The position numbers and the translations under genes are program-made. Under the pieces are notes generated by a model, which saw only the letters and a program-made list of their open reading frames with translations, had not been told where the DNA came from and made no database searches. Shown one piece after another: positions 1 to 7,458 of a DNA stretch of 61,279 bases; within the stretch, counting starts at the first letter, position 1, and the number at the start of each line of letters is the position of its first letter. This DNA comes from Chitinophagaceae bacterium. Its GTDB lineage: Bacteria; Bacteroidota; Bacteroidia; Chitinophagales; Chitinophagaceae. The stretch lies in NCBI GenBank assembly GCA_004173235.1, contig SEAC01000010.1, forward strand, positions 1 through 61,279, given 5' to 3'.

Positions 1-327
1 ACGCAGAGCCAGATGCGCAAGGGGATCCTGGAGTTTTGCATCCTTTCCATCATTCGTCGCGGGGAGGCCTACCCGAGCGACATCGTGGAAGAGATGAAAG
101 CGGCCCAGCTGCACATCCTGGAAGGAACCCTATATCCCCTTCTTACCCGCCTCAAGAATGCCGAGATGCTCACCTACCGCTGGGTAGAATCTTCTTCCGG
201 CCCGCCGCGCAAGTATTTCTCGCTCACTGAAAAAGGGGAAACCTTCTACAAAGAGCTCGAGCAAACCTGGCAGGAACTATCTAACGCCGTCAATGCGCTG
301 ACGGTAGCCAAAAACAACGCTTCCTAA
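1..327 (+). CDS. PadR family transcriptional regulator (5' end outside window)
   Basis: A small winged-helix repressor of the PadR family. The conserved core GTLYPLLTRL sits in the recognition region, followed by SGPPRKYFSLTEKG in the wing and a C-terminal dimerisation helix. The frame is open to base 1 (TQSQ before the first ATG at 13), and family members usually carry 8-12 residues before the MRKG segment, so the true start probably lies just outside the window. It is followed after 19 bp by a PspC-domain membrane protein; PadR plus PspC is a common Bacteroidota pair in which PadR is thought to control the membrane-stress partner. Family assignment is firm; the inducing signal is unknown. 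Confidence 0.9.
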   Translation, partial: TQSQMRKGILEFCILSIIRRGEAYPSDIVEEMKAAQLHILEGTLYPLLTRLKNAEMLTYRWVESSSGPPRKYFSLTEKGETFYKELEQTWQELSNAVNALTVAKNNAS

Positions 328-346
328 ACTTCAACCACGCAACGTC

Positions 347-2506
347 ATGAAAAAGATTATCAACATAAACCTGTCGGGCCGGGTGATCCCTATCGAGGAC
401 GCGGCCTACGATCACCTGCAGCGCTACATCGAGAGCCTGCGAGGCTACTTCGCCGCCGAGGAAGGCCGCGATGAGATCATCAACGACATCGAAAGCCGCG
501 TCGCCGAGCTGATGAGCGATAAGGTGAAAAAAGGTGCCGCTGCCGTTACCGAAGAAGACATGGAAACCATCATCACAACGATGGGCCGTGTTGAAGACTT
601 CCAGGAGGCCGACGCCGCCGACGGTGCCGCCGCTTCCAACGCAACTGCTGCTGATGCTTCCGCCGGCGCCAAAGCCGAAGAAGCAAGCGCCTTCACCCGC
701 ATCACGGGTCGCCGCCCCCGCGGACGCCTCTACCGCAGCGTCAACGACCGCCTTATTGGTGGCGTGTGCTCGGGCCTGGCCAACTACTTCGACCTTGATC
801 CCACCATTGTGCGTGTGATCTTCCTGGTGCTGGCCTTCGGTGGCGGCTTCAGCTTCTTCGCCTACATACTGCTGTGGATCTTCGTTCCGAAGCGTGTGCT
901 CATGCCTTCCGCGGCCAAGCGCTTTTTTCGCAACCCGGACGAGCGCATCCTCGGTGGCGTAGCCGGTGGCATGGCCGCTTACTTCAAGTGGGATGTGTGG
1001 ACCGTGCGCCTGGTATTCCTTGCGCCCTTCCTCATCAACCTGCTGCTGGGTGTGCTCAACGCCATCTTCTCCTTCCATAGTGGCCGCACGATCCCCGAAT
1101 TTCTGTTCGGCTCGTTCACTGTCACCTTCGGACTTACCTACGTAGTGCTGTGGATCATTCTGCCGATGGCGCTTTCTCCTTTTCAGAAAATGGAAATGCG
1201 TGGCGAGAATGTAGACGTGAACCGCATCCGCGAAAACGTAAAGAGCGAGATCGAAAACCTCAAGACACAAACGCAAACCTTTGCTGACGAAGTGAAGACT
1301 TCGGCCCGCGAATTCAGCGCACGCGCCACCGAGTTCAGCAAGCCTGTAGCAACAAGTGCCGGCAACGTGGTAGTGACGATCCTCAAAGTGATCGTGGTGC
1401 TCTTCGCTGCCTTCCTCGCTTTGCTTTTCTTTGGAGTGATCACCGCGCTGGTATTCACCGGTATAGGAGATGTGCTCAACAACTTCATCCTCGAAGGCCG
1501 TGTTCAGAAGGTGCTGGGATGGGGTGGCGTGCTGCTGCTGTTCGGAGTTCCCTTCGTAGCGCTCGTTACCTGGCTCATTCGCCGCGTGATGAAAGTGCGC
1601 AGCAACAGCCGCTACCTCGGTTGGGTATTCGGAGGCCTTTGGCTCATCGGGGTACTCATGAGCGCAGGCTTTGCCGCCTCCATGATCCGCAGCTTCCAGT
1701 ATGCCGGCCGTGTAACCGAGCAGGTGGATGCCAGCGGCGTGACCAAGCGCATGGTGGTGCGTGTTGCGGAACCCATGATCGAAAACAGTGGCTACTACAG
1801 CTTCCTCGATAACGAAGACCGCGGCGGTTTCGATGTCAACAACGACTCGATGAAACTTTCGCAGGTGCGCATCCAGGTGGAGAAGAGCCTCGACTCGCAA
1901 TACCACGTCATCGTTGAAAAGCGCAGCCTTGGTGGCAACCGCGGCATTGCGCAGCTGCGTGCCCAGCGTCTTAATTACTTCACGCAGGTGCAGGATTCGT
2001 TCCTCAACCTCGGAAGCGGATACGGCATCGGCCGTGCGCAAAAGTGGCGCAACCAGCACATCGTAGTGCGCGTGCAGGTTCCGGTTGGCAAGAAGATCCG
2101 TTTTGAAGAAAGCGTGCGTGAGCGCCTCGATGGCGACCATCGCCAGATCAACGTGCGCCGCGATCGCCGCCGCAACTGGGACAACGATTGGGACGACTTC
2201 TACTTCGACGGCAACTCGTGGAGCTCCAACATCGACTACGTGATGACCGAAGACGGTCGCCTCGTAGACCCGAATGCACCAACCAACGAGCAAAATGATA
2301 CGCAGCCCGACAACGGCGACCAGGGACCGGTATACGAATACCGCCCCGGAACCCGCGACACAGAGCCTGCGCTCGACACCACACCGGCCACACGCCAGCC
2401 GCGCAGCAGCAGCGCGCCAGTGGCGCCCGCGGAGCCGGAGCCCGAAGCACGCGTAAACGTTACGCCTGTGCCGATGCTGTCTACGTTTTCGCTCGTCGCC
2501 TCCTGA
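347..2506 (+). CDS. PspC domain-containing membrane stress protein
   Basis: A 719-residue membrane protein. Residues about 1-80 form a soluble region with a run of acidic helix. Two PspC domains follow (about 125-182 and 190-280), each opening with a short basic stretch and the signature RLIGGVCSGLANYF or RILGGVAGGMAAYF, then membrane helices. Three more helices lie near 345-445. The C-terminal 270 residues are hydrophilic, rich in Asn, Asp and Arg, and end in a Pro/Glu-rich linker, probably on the far side of the membrane. PspC proteins take part in the phage-shock type envelope response. It lies 19 bp behind the PadR gene, so co-transcription is likely. The exact role of the C-terminal region is not known to me. 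Confidence 0.88.
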   Translation: MKKIININLSGRVIPIEDAAYDHLQRYIESLRGYFAAEEGRDEIINDIESRVAELMSDKVKKGAAAVTEEDMETIITTMGRVEDFQEADAADGAAASNATAADASAGAKAEEASAFTRITGRRPRGRLYRSVNDRLIGGVCSGLANYFDLDPTIVRVIFLVLAFGGGFSFFAYILLWIFVPKRVLMPSAAKRFFRNPDERILGGVAGGMAAYFKWDVWTVRLVFLAPFLINLLLGVLNAIFSFHSGRTIPEFLFGSFTVTFGLTYVVLWIILPMALSPFQKMEMRGENVDVNRIRENVKSEIENLKTQTQTFADEVKTSAREFSARATEFSKPVATSAGNVVVTILKVIVVLFAAFLALLFFGVITALVFTGIGDVLNNFILEGRVQKVLGWGGVLLLFGVPFVALVTWLIRRVMKVRSNSRYLGWVFGGLWLIGVLMSAGFAASMIRSFQYAGRVTEQVDASGVTKRMVVRVAEPMIENSGYYSFLDNEDRGGFDVNNDSMKLSQVRIQVEKSLDSQYHVIVEKRSLGGNRGIAQLRAQRLNYFTQVQDSFLNLGSGYGIGRAQKWRNQHIVVRVQVPVGKKIRFEESVRERLDGDHRQINVRRDRRRNWDNDWDDFYFDGNSWSSNIDYVMTEDGRLVDPNAPTNEQNDTQPDNGDQGPVYEYRPGTRDTEPALDTTPATRQPRSSSAPVAPAEPEPEARVNVTPVPMLSTFSLVAS

Positions 2507-2515
2507 TGACGTGAA

Positions 2516-2536
2516 CCGTCAGCCGTCAGCCGTCAG
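2516..2536 (+). repeat. Three tandem CCGTCAG heptamers
   Basis: CCGTCAG is repeated three times without gaps directly behind the PspC gene. Short clustered 7-10 bp repeats recur in several intergenic spaces of this window. Function unknown. Confidence 0.6.
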
Positions 2537-2653
2537 CGAGAGACAGCTGCAGCCCCGCAACACGCTCGCGTTTCACCGGGTTTCGGGCTCACGGATCACG
2601 CTTCACAATATTATCTCGGTTGAAGTTGTCCTGCCAACACAGGATATACCTCG

Positions 2654-2685
2654 AGGGCCTTCAATTCTTTGCGGGCCCTTTTTTT
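2654..2685 (+). terminator. Probable intrinsic terminator of the padR-pspC operon
   Basis: AGGGCC at 2654-2659 pairs with GGCCCT at 2674-2679 across a 14-nt loop and is followed by seven T residues. It lies about 150 bp after the PspC stop, so either the 3' UTR is long or the terminator serves decayed DNA in between. Confidence 0.55.
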
Positions 2686-2789
2686 ATGCAGGTTCGAAAG
2701 CGATACGTCCAGCATAGTGCTTTCCTTCTTCCTCATGCGCATCACTCACTAACAACACTTTGTCGTGTGCCCGTTCTTATTTGGTCTCG

Positions 2790-2890
2790 GTGTCTTGCAG
2801 CGACGTGCAGTTCAGCAAAGACGGCCGTTGGATTGTAAGTGCGGCGCCGATAAGCAGGTTATTCTCTGGAAAGCGACCAAACGGGATTGA
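2790..2890 (+). pseudogene. Remnant of a WD40-repeat gene, frameshifted
   Basis: From 2790 the frame reads VSCSDVQFSKDGRWIVSA, a textbook WD40 strand pair (DVxFSxDGxxIVSA). At about 2846 the frame shifts and from 2849 continues DKQVILWKATKRD and a TGA at 2888-2890, the matching DKxVxLW end of the same repeat. Together they make one WD40 blade that ends a gene, with a frameshift between the halves and no start codon or other blade upstream. I read it as the decayed 3' end of a beta-propeller protein gene. It could be coincidence only if both halves matched by chance, which seems unlikely. Confidence 0.6.
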
Positions 2891-2912
2891 GGATGTTTCC
2901 TGCCAGGATCAC

Positions 2913-2967
2913 TTCAACTCCTCAACTCTTCAACCCCTTAACCCTTCAACCCCTCAACTCCTAAACC
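2913..2967 (+). repeat. Degenerate tandem TCAACYCYT repeats
   Basis: Five to six near-copies of an 8-10 bp unit of the form TCAAC(C/T)C(C/T) stand just before the gcvT promoter. This resembles the low-complexity spacer repeats common in Chitinophagaceae. No function is evident. Confidence 0.6.
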
Positions 2968-2973
2968 TTCGCT

Positions 2974-2981
2974 TATCTTTG
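2974..2981 (+). promoter_or_regulatory. -7 element TATCTTTG of gcvT
   Basis: An exact match to the Bacteroidota consensus TAnnTTTG. The start codon follows 18 nt after its last base, giving a leader of roughly 12-15 nt. Confidence 0.6.
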
Positions 2982-2999
2982 GCCCCTTAAACAGCTTGC

Positions 3000-4097
3000 A
3001 TGAAGAATACGCCTTTCACCGCAAAACACCTGGAGCGCGGAGCCAAGATGGCCGAGTTTGCCGGTTACAACATGCCGATCTCTTATACGGGCATCAACGA
3101 TGAGCACGCTGCAGTGCGCCGCAATGCCGGTGTGTTCGACGTAAGCCACATGGGCGAGTTCATGCTCAAGGGTGAAGGCGCGCTGGATCTCATTCAGCGG
3201 GTAACGAGCAATGATGCTTCGAAGCTCACCGCGGGCAAGGCGCAATACAGCTGCCTCACCAATGAACAGGGTGGCATTGTTGACGACCTGTTGGTGTATT
3301 GCATTGAAGAGAACAAGGTATACATGTTGGTGGTGAATGCTTCCAACATCGAAAAGGACTGGAACTGGATCCAGAAGCACAATGCTGCCGATGGACAGGG
3401 CGCGGTGGAAATGCACAACATCTCTGAGCAAACCGGCTTGCTGGCCGTGCAGGGCCCCAACGCCACGAAGATCCTCCAGGCGCTTACCGATATGGACATC
3501 CTCAACCTCAAATATTATACGTTTGCGAAAGGACGCTTTGCCGGTGTAGACAATGTGCTGGTGAGCGCAACGGGTTATACCGGGGCTGGTGGCGTAGAGA
3601 TCTACTTCGAAGACAAGGGCGACAACGCGGAGAAGATCTGGAATGCCATCTTCGAAGCGGGCGAGCCGCAGGGACTGAAGCCGATCGGCCTCGGCGCGCG
3701 CGATACGCTTCGCCTCGAAATGGGTTACGCGCTTTATGGCAACGATATCGACGATACAACGTCGCCGCTCGAAGCCGGCCTGAGCTGGATCACTAAGTTT
3801 ACGAAAGACTTTACGGCAAAAGATATTTTACAAAAGCAAAAGGAAGCCGGCGTTACGCGCAAGCTCGTTGGCTTTGAAATGATTGAGAAAGGCATTCCCC
3901 GCCACGGTTATGCTATCGTAACAAAAGAAGGAGAGGAGATCGGATATGTTACTTCCGGCACCCAGAGCCCGTCGCTGGGTAAGGCCATTGGAATGGGCTA
4001 CGTGCGCAAAGATCTTTCGGACATCGACAGCACCATTTATATCAAAGTGCGGGACAAGCAGCTGGAAGCAAGGGTTGCGAAAATCCCGTTTTCTTGA
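3000..4097 (+). CDS. gcvT: Glycine cleavage system aminomethyltransferase (T protein)
   Basis: This 365-residue protein moves the methylene group from aminomethyl-lipoyl H protein to tetrahydrofolate, releasing ammonia. The tetrahydrofolate-binding fold is complete: [13 protein letters not shown] near the start, DVSHMGEF at about 42-49, and [13 protein letters not shown] at about 89-101 carrying the catalytic Asp of the family. The C-terminal GCV_T domain ends with GYVTSG and GKAIGMGYV. Length is normal for the family. No other gcv gene is adjacent, which is usual in Bacteroidota. A good -7 promoter sits 18 nt upstream. Confidence 0.97.
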   Translation: MKNTPFTAKHLERGAKMAEFAGYNMPISYTGINDEHAAVRRNAGVFDVSHMGEFMLKGEGALDLIQRVTSNDASKLTAGKAQYSCLTNEQGGIVDDLLVYCIEENKVYMLVVNASNIEKDWNWIQKHNAADGQGAVEMHNISEQTGLLAVQGPNATKILQALTDMDILNLKYYTFAKGRFAGVDNVLVSATGYTGAGGVEIYFEDKGDNAEKIWNAIFEAGEPQGLKPIGLGARDTLRLEMGYALYGNDIDDTTSPLEAGLSWITKFTKDFTAKDILQKQKEAGVTRKLVGFEMIEKGIPRHGYAIVTKEGEEIGYVTSGTQSPSLGKAIGMGYVRKDLSDIDSTIYIKVRDKQLEARVAKIPFS

Positions 4098-4192
4098 TGT
4101 GGTAATATGCGAATGTGGTGATGTGGTAATTCGGTTGATAACGGCATCACATTACCACATTACCAAATCACCACATTACCACATTCATTCTT
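4098..4192. repeat. Inverted array of ATGTGGTAAT / ATTACCACAT units
   Basis: The spacer between gcvT and comB is built of three TGTGGTRAT-type units followed by four ATTACCACAT-type units in reverse orientation, so the whole spacer can fold into one long imperfect hairpin of 35-40 bp arms. Related ATTACCACATCACC units occur again near 28123-28150. It may act as a transcription terminator or mRNA stabiliser; the sequence does not decide. Confidence 0.65.
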
Positions 4193-4927
4193 ATGAACAA
4201 ACCTACTCTTTACACCTGCCTTTCGCCAGCGTTACTTCACTTGTATGATGTGCGCGACTGCATAGTGGTAGTGATCGATGTGCTGCGTGCAACGAGCACG
4301 ATGGCCACTGCGTTGTATAATGGCGCGAAAGAGATCATTCCGGTGGACAGCGTGGAGCGGTGCATACAGCTGGGTCGCGAGCTGGCCTGCATCACGGCGG
4401 GCGAACGCGATGGGCAGGTGGCGCCGGGGCTGCAATACGGCAATTCTTCGTTTGAATATCCCCGTGAATTCATCGGCGGCAAAACGCTCGTGCTCACTAC
4501 TACCAACGGCACCAAATTGTTGCATATGGCCTTGCAGAAAGGCGCCACGGAGATCGTCACCGGCGCCTTCCTCAACCTCAGTGCCGTATGCGATCACCTG
4601 TTGAAGATGAACCGCAACGTTATTCTTGGTTGCGCAGCCTGGAAAGACAAGCCGAACATTGAGGACACGCTGTTTGCAGGCGCCGTGGTTAACCGCATCA
4701 AAGAGCATTTCAACGTGAACTGCGATGCGTCGCACATGGCCGACTGCCTTTACGGAATGGCGAGGGATGATATGTATGCGTTCATGAAGCGCAACGATGC
4801 CTCGCACTACCACCGGCTCACCAACTTTGGACTGGAGAAAGATATCCGCCACTGCCTGACCAACGACCTCGCCAACGTGCTGCCACAGTATGTTGATGGC
4901 AAGTTGATTCTTCAGCAACAAGGCTGA
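4193..4927 (+). CDS. comB: 2-phosphosulfolactate phosphatase family protein
   Basis: A 244-residue member of the ComB family, Mg-dependent acid phosphatases that in methanogens hydrolyse 2-phosphosulfolactate during coenzyme M synthesis. Family marks are VVIDVLRATSTMATAL near residues 23-38, LVLTTTNGTKLL around 100-111 and ILGCAAWKDKPNIEDTLFAG around 140-160. Bacteroidota do not make coenzyme M, so the true substrate here is unknown; a sulfolactate-related or another phospho-acid is possible. No sulfonate genes are adjacent. Family is firm, function is inferred. Confidence 0.88.
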   Translation: MNKPTLYTCLSPALLHLYDVRDCIVVVIDVLRATSTMATALYNGAKEIIPVDSVERCIQLGRELACITAGERDGQVAPGLQYGNSSFEYPREFIGGKTLVLTTTNGTKLLHMALQKGATEIVTGAFLNLSAVCDHLLKMNRNVILGCAAWKDKPNIEDTLFAGAVVNRIKEHFNVNCDASHMADCLYGMARDDMYAFMKRNDASHYHRLTNFGLEKDIRHCLTNDLANVLPQYVDGKLILQQQG

Positions 4928-4930
4928 TCC

Positions 4931-4959
4931 CCAAAAAGCCGCACCTGAATAAGTGCGGC
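4931..4959 (-). terminator. Intrinsic terminator of the sigma factor operon
   Basis: GCCGCAC at 4938-4944 pairs perfectly with GTGCGGC at 4953-4959, with an 8-nt loop. Read on the minus strand the stem is followed by TTTTTGG, so it terminates the minus-strand operon ending at 5063; it may also act weakly for comB. Confidence 0.7.
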
Positions 4960-5062
4960 GTGTTCAACCTATAAACGAGGGAACTGAGGGTAGGGATAGT
5001 TTCCCGGGTGTTTAGATGCCGAGCGCGATGTATTCCTTCGGTCTCTTTTTCTAAATTTCTTT

Positions 5063-5611
5063 CTATTGGGGCCTGTCCTCTTCGGGCGGGCCATCGTGTG
5101 GCGGGCCTTCTTGTGGTGGTCCATCGGCTGGTCCATCGCCCCGGCGTGGCGGGCCTGGTCGCGGGCCCGGGCGACCCATGGCATTGATAATGCGACGCAG
5201 CAGCCTGTCGAAATCCTTCTTTTGATCTTCATTGCATAGGGCCCTTACGTTGGCAAAGTGTGCATAGGTGCTGCTGTCGATCGTCGTTTGCAGAGCGGCG
5301 ATCTCCCGGGCGATGTTGTTGTTCGGCGCGGCTCCTGTTTTGATGCCATCGAAGTATTGGTCTTTCAGGGCGCGCATGTCTTCGCGGTACGATTGGTTGT
5401 GTGCGAAGTGGCGGGCACGCAGCGTATCGAACGCGCGGCGTTGTGCGCTGTCGAAGCGCAGCTCTGTGGCCAGCGGGTTGCGATCGCCTGGTTGTGGGCC
5501 CTTGACGGCGTTAGTGTCCGACCGTTGCAGCCAGATGGCGGCCATCAGCGCTATGTTGAGCAGCATGAGCGCGGTGATGCCGATGGCTGCCCAATTGCGT
5601 GTGCGGTTCAT
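5063..5611 (-). CDS. Spy/CpxP-like periplasmic heavy-metal sensor protein
   Basis: A 182-residue protein with one N-terminal membrane helix (about 9-28) and a helical periplasmic domain with the pattern of the heavy-metal-resistance / Spy-CpxP group: paired helices around FDSAQRRAFDTLRARHF and a Cys-containing NEDQKKDFDRLL end. The C-terminal 40 residues are a Pro/Gly/Asp-rich tail (PGPRPGPPRRGDG and onward). It starts one base after the stop of the anti-sigma gene, so translation is probably coupled. In Bacteroidota such proteins often follow ECF sigma / anti-sigma pairs and may sense envelope or metal stress. The tail could bind metal, but that is inference. Confidence 0.75.
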   Translation of the reverse strand: MNRTRNWAAIGITALMLLNIALMAAIWLQRSDTNAVKGPQPGDRNPLATELRFDSAQRRAFDTLRARHFAHNQSYREDMRALKDQYFDGIKTGAAPNNNIAREIAALQTTIDSSTYAHFANVRALCNEDQKKDFDRLLRRIINAMGRPGPRPGPPRRGDGPADGPPQEGPPHDGPPEEDRPQ

Positions 5612-5612
5612 A

Positions 5613-5882
5613 TCAATAGGTTTCGGGAAGGGTTAGGGAATATTCGGAAGCGATGGACTGTGCGTTAGCGTCAGTTTGTGCGTTGCTGTGGGGGGCCAAC
5701 TGCAGCGTAGCGATGTTGAGGAGCGCCACCACAACCAATGCGAGCGCCAGGCGCCAGACCATGGGCTTTGGCAGAAGGCCGGCGTACATCCGGTTGCGCA
5801 GCTTACTGTAGAAATACGGGGGTGCTTCCGCGCGGGTGACGTTGTTCAGCGAATCCAATATGTTGTCGAGGCTGTGTTTCAT
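5613..5882 (-). CDS. Small single-helix membrane protein, likely anti-sigma factor
   Basis: An 89-residue protein with a cytoplasmic N-terminus (LDNILDSLNNVTRAEAPPYFYSKLRNRM), one membrane helix near 45-62 and a short outer tail. The APPYFYSKLRNR segment just before the helix is typical of the small anti-sigma factors that follow ECF genes in Bacteroidota. It lies between the sigma factor gene (55 bp upstream) and the Spy-like gene (1 bp downstream). It lacks a zinc-binding HxxxCxxC motif. Role as anti-sigma is inferred from position and topology. Confidence 0.7.
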   Translation of the reverse strand: MKHSLDNILDSLNNVTRAEAPPYFYSKLRNRMYAGLLPKPMVWRLALALVVVALLNIATLQLAPHSNAQTDANAQSIASEYSLTLPETY

Positions 5883-5937
5883 GGTTTATTCTGTCTTGGT
5901 CAAGTTTCTACTATTCAGTGCCGGGTCAATTTGTTCT

Positions 5938-6501
5938 TCAGCGTTTTTCGAAGCCCTCCAGCGCCTTGCGCAGGTTTTGCTTTGCGCGTTGCAGCAGCGA
6001 CTCTACGGAGGATACGCTCGTGCTCAGCACCGCCGCGATCTCGTCTTGCCGCAGGCCTTCGAGCTTTTGGAGCACGAAGGCGGCCTGTTGGTTTTCGGGC
6101 AGTGAGCGGATGGCCTTGAAAAGGAGGGTGCTCGCCTCTTTTTGTTCGGCTACGACGCCCGGGTGGTGGAAGTCGGGGGCATCCGGGTCGCTGTTATGTC
6201 GGCTAAAGAGGGACATAAGGCCGCCTCCGCGTTTTTGCCGTCCCTGCCGCCGTTGAAAGTCGAGCGCCTGGGTGACGGCGATGCGGTACAGCCAGGTTCC
6301 CAGCTGGGCTTCCCGTTTGAAGGAGCCGATGCTTTGCCACACGCGGATAAACACTTCCTGGGCGAGGTCTTCAGCATCTTCCGTGCGCTGCACGAGGCCC
6401 AGCACCGTGTTGTAGATGCGGTGCTGGTACTGCTCTACGAGGAGGCGGAAGGCTTGTTCGTCGCGTTGCTGCAGGCCTTTTATCAGGTCGGTTTCGGTCA
6501 A
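5938..6501 (-). CDS. ECF RNA polymerase sigma factor
   Basis: A 187-residue sigma-70 family protein of the extracytoplasmic function class. Region 2 spans about 14-82 (YNTVLGLVQRTEDAEDLAQEV and SFKREAQLGTWLYRIA); region 4 spans about 130-182 (LPENQQAAFVLQKLEG, then DEIAAVLSTSVSSVESLLQR). A Gly/Arg-rich linker with an acidic PDAPDF patch joins them. The best start is the TTG at 6499-6501; no ATG lies upstream in frame near it. It heads an operon with a membrane anti-sigma and a Spy-like protein, pointing to an envelope-stress regulon. The DUF559 element begins about 60 bp upstream and may have displaced its native promoter. Confidence 0.93.
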   Translation of the reverse strand: MTETDLIKGLQQRDEQAFRLLVEQYQHRIYNTVLGLVQRTEDAEDLAQEVFIRVWQSIGSFKREAQLGTWLYRIAVTQALDFQRRQGRQKRGGGLMSLFSRHNSDPDAPDFHHPGVVAEQKEASTLLFKAIRSLPENQQAAFVLQKLEGLRQDEIAAVLSTSVSSVESLLQRAKQNLRKALEGFEKR

Positions 6502-6559
6502 GAAGTTCGGCTCGTTTGGGGTTAGACGTTAATTGGGGGATTTTCCAGCGCTTTGGGTT

Positions 6560-6619
6560 CCTCACCCCTTAGTCCCCTCTCCCGGGAGGGAGAGGGGAGA
6601 CATCCTCACCCCCTTCCCC
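6560..6619 (+). repeat. Left inverted repeat of the DUF559 element
   Basis: It starts CCTCACCCC, holds a perfect 10-bp stem (CCCCTCTCCC 6574-6583 with GGGAGAGGGG 6588-6597, loop GGGA) and continues GACATCCTCACCCCC. The order of these parts is the same, in reverse complement, at 7226-7285. Confidence 0.85.
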
Positions 6620-6770
6620 CCTCCCCGGTTGGGAAGAGCAGCAATGACAAAGCTACCATACCCGGCTCGAAGTACTCCTGATGGGAAAAACACCTTTTCA
6701 ACAGAAAATTCCCATCCAGAAGTGGTCTTTTTCCCTTGTTACCCCCGGGCCAGTGACGGTGCTTTGTTGC

Positions 6771-7175
6771 ATGAGAAAAATGCCACCCAATCGCCAAGCC
6801 CACACTCCAGCCACGTATCGCAGGTATCGGACCAGGCTCACTTATGCCCGGGAAAATCGAAGGCAACCCACAGAAGCAGAAAAACTGTTGTGGGAGGCGC
6901 TGCGCAACCATCGGCTGGGAGGCTATAAGTTTCGACGGCAACACATAATCGGCATTCACATCGTTGATTTTATTTGTATTCAGTGGTCGCTTATCGTTGA
7001 AGTGGATGGTGAAATCCACAACCAGGGCGAGAACCCTCAACTCGATAAAAGTCGCGAGGCAGACCTCCGTGCGGCTGGTTATGAGCTGCTACGGTTCACG
7101 AACGACGAGGTGATCAACAACCTGGATCTGGTTTGTATCACTATCCTGCGTCGACTCAGAGGCTTCGCAGAATGA
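6771..7175 (+). CDS. DUF559 (Vsr-like) endonuclease-domain protein
   Basis: A 134-residue protein from the ATG at 6771 (a second ATG at 6780 is equally good). It carries the DUF559 pattern TEAEKLLWEALRNHRLGGYKF, then FRRQHIIGIHIVDF and LIVEVDGEIH, and ends with LLRFTNDEVINNLD. The Asp of VDF and the Glu and Asp of EVDG fit the PD-(D/E)xK nuclease core that links DUF559 to very-short-patch repair endonucleases. It is the only gene inside a pair of inverted repeats and has its own spacer with an 8-bp inverted repeat (GATGGGAA 6680-6687, TTCCCATC 6709-6716). It may nick the flanking hairpins; this is inference. All nuclease residues look intact. Confidence 0.87.
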   Translation: MRKMPPNRQAHTPATYRRYRTRLTYARENRRQPTEAEKLLWEALRNHRLGGYKFRRQHIIGIHIVDFICIQWSLIVEVDGEIHNQGENPQLDKSREADLRAAGYELLRFTNDEVINNLDLVCITILRRLRGFAE

Positions 7176-7225
7176 CAGAATTCAGCACCACTGTTGCAGA
7201 ATAGGTGTGCAAGAAAATTGGAGAG

Positions 7226-7285
7226 GGGGTAGGGGGTGAGGATGTCCCCCCTCTCCGGTTACGGAGAGGGGGTTAGGGGGTGAGG
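7226..7285 (-). repeat. Right inverted repeat of the DUF559 element
   Basis: Contains a perfect 11-bp stem, CCCCCTCTCCG at 7247-7257 with CGGAGAGGGGG at 7262-7272, loop GTTA. Read on the minus strand it starts CCTCACCCCC at 7285 and repeats the layout of the left copy. The loop differs from the left copy while the stem is kept, which suggests selection for the hairpin. Confidence 0.85.
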
Positions 7286-7376
7286 CGTGACGGGGGATGT
7301 GCATACCATTCTGCCCTCCCCACGATTTAACCCTAAAATATCACCCCCACCCTAGGAAGTCCGCAGCTTTTTCCTT

Positions 7377-7384
7377 TACTTTTG
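7377..7384 (+). promoter_or_regulatory. -7 element TACTTTTG before the SNF2 gene
   Basis: Exact TAnnTTTG match. Transcription would begin near 7388-7391, downstream of the ATG at 7297, so that ATG cannot be used from this promoter; the TTG at 7459 becomes the likely start. Confidence 0.55.
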
Positions 7385-7458
7385 TCAATTGCCCTTCCCC
7401 GTCCAACCCCTCCAAGCAACAACCGGACGGAACGCGCAAACCCCTAAATCTCAATTGT

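Larger units (their letters stand above)
6560..7285. mobile_element. DUF559 nuclease gene flanked by hairpin-bearing inverted repeats
   Basis: Two blocks of about 60 bp, 6560-6619 and 7226-7285, are inverted copies of each other. Aligned by hand without gaps they agree at roughly 49 of 60 positions, and six of the differences fall together around the loop of an internal hairpin whose stem is kept on both sides. Between them lies one gene, a DUF559 nuclease. The unit sits between two divergent genes. No transposase is present. Similar C-rich repeats around DUF559 genes recur in other Bacteroidota genomes to my recollection, so this looks like a dispersed element with its own nuclease. Mobility is inferred. 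Confidence 0.65.

Noticed and set aside
290..2293. Long minus-strand open frame opposite the PspC gene
   Set aside because: GC-rich third positions keep antisense frames open; the translation is rich in His, Val and Ala without domains, and the plus-strand frame has clear PspC domains.
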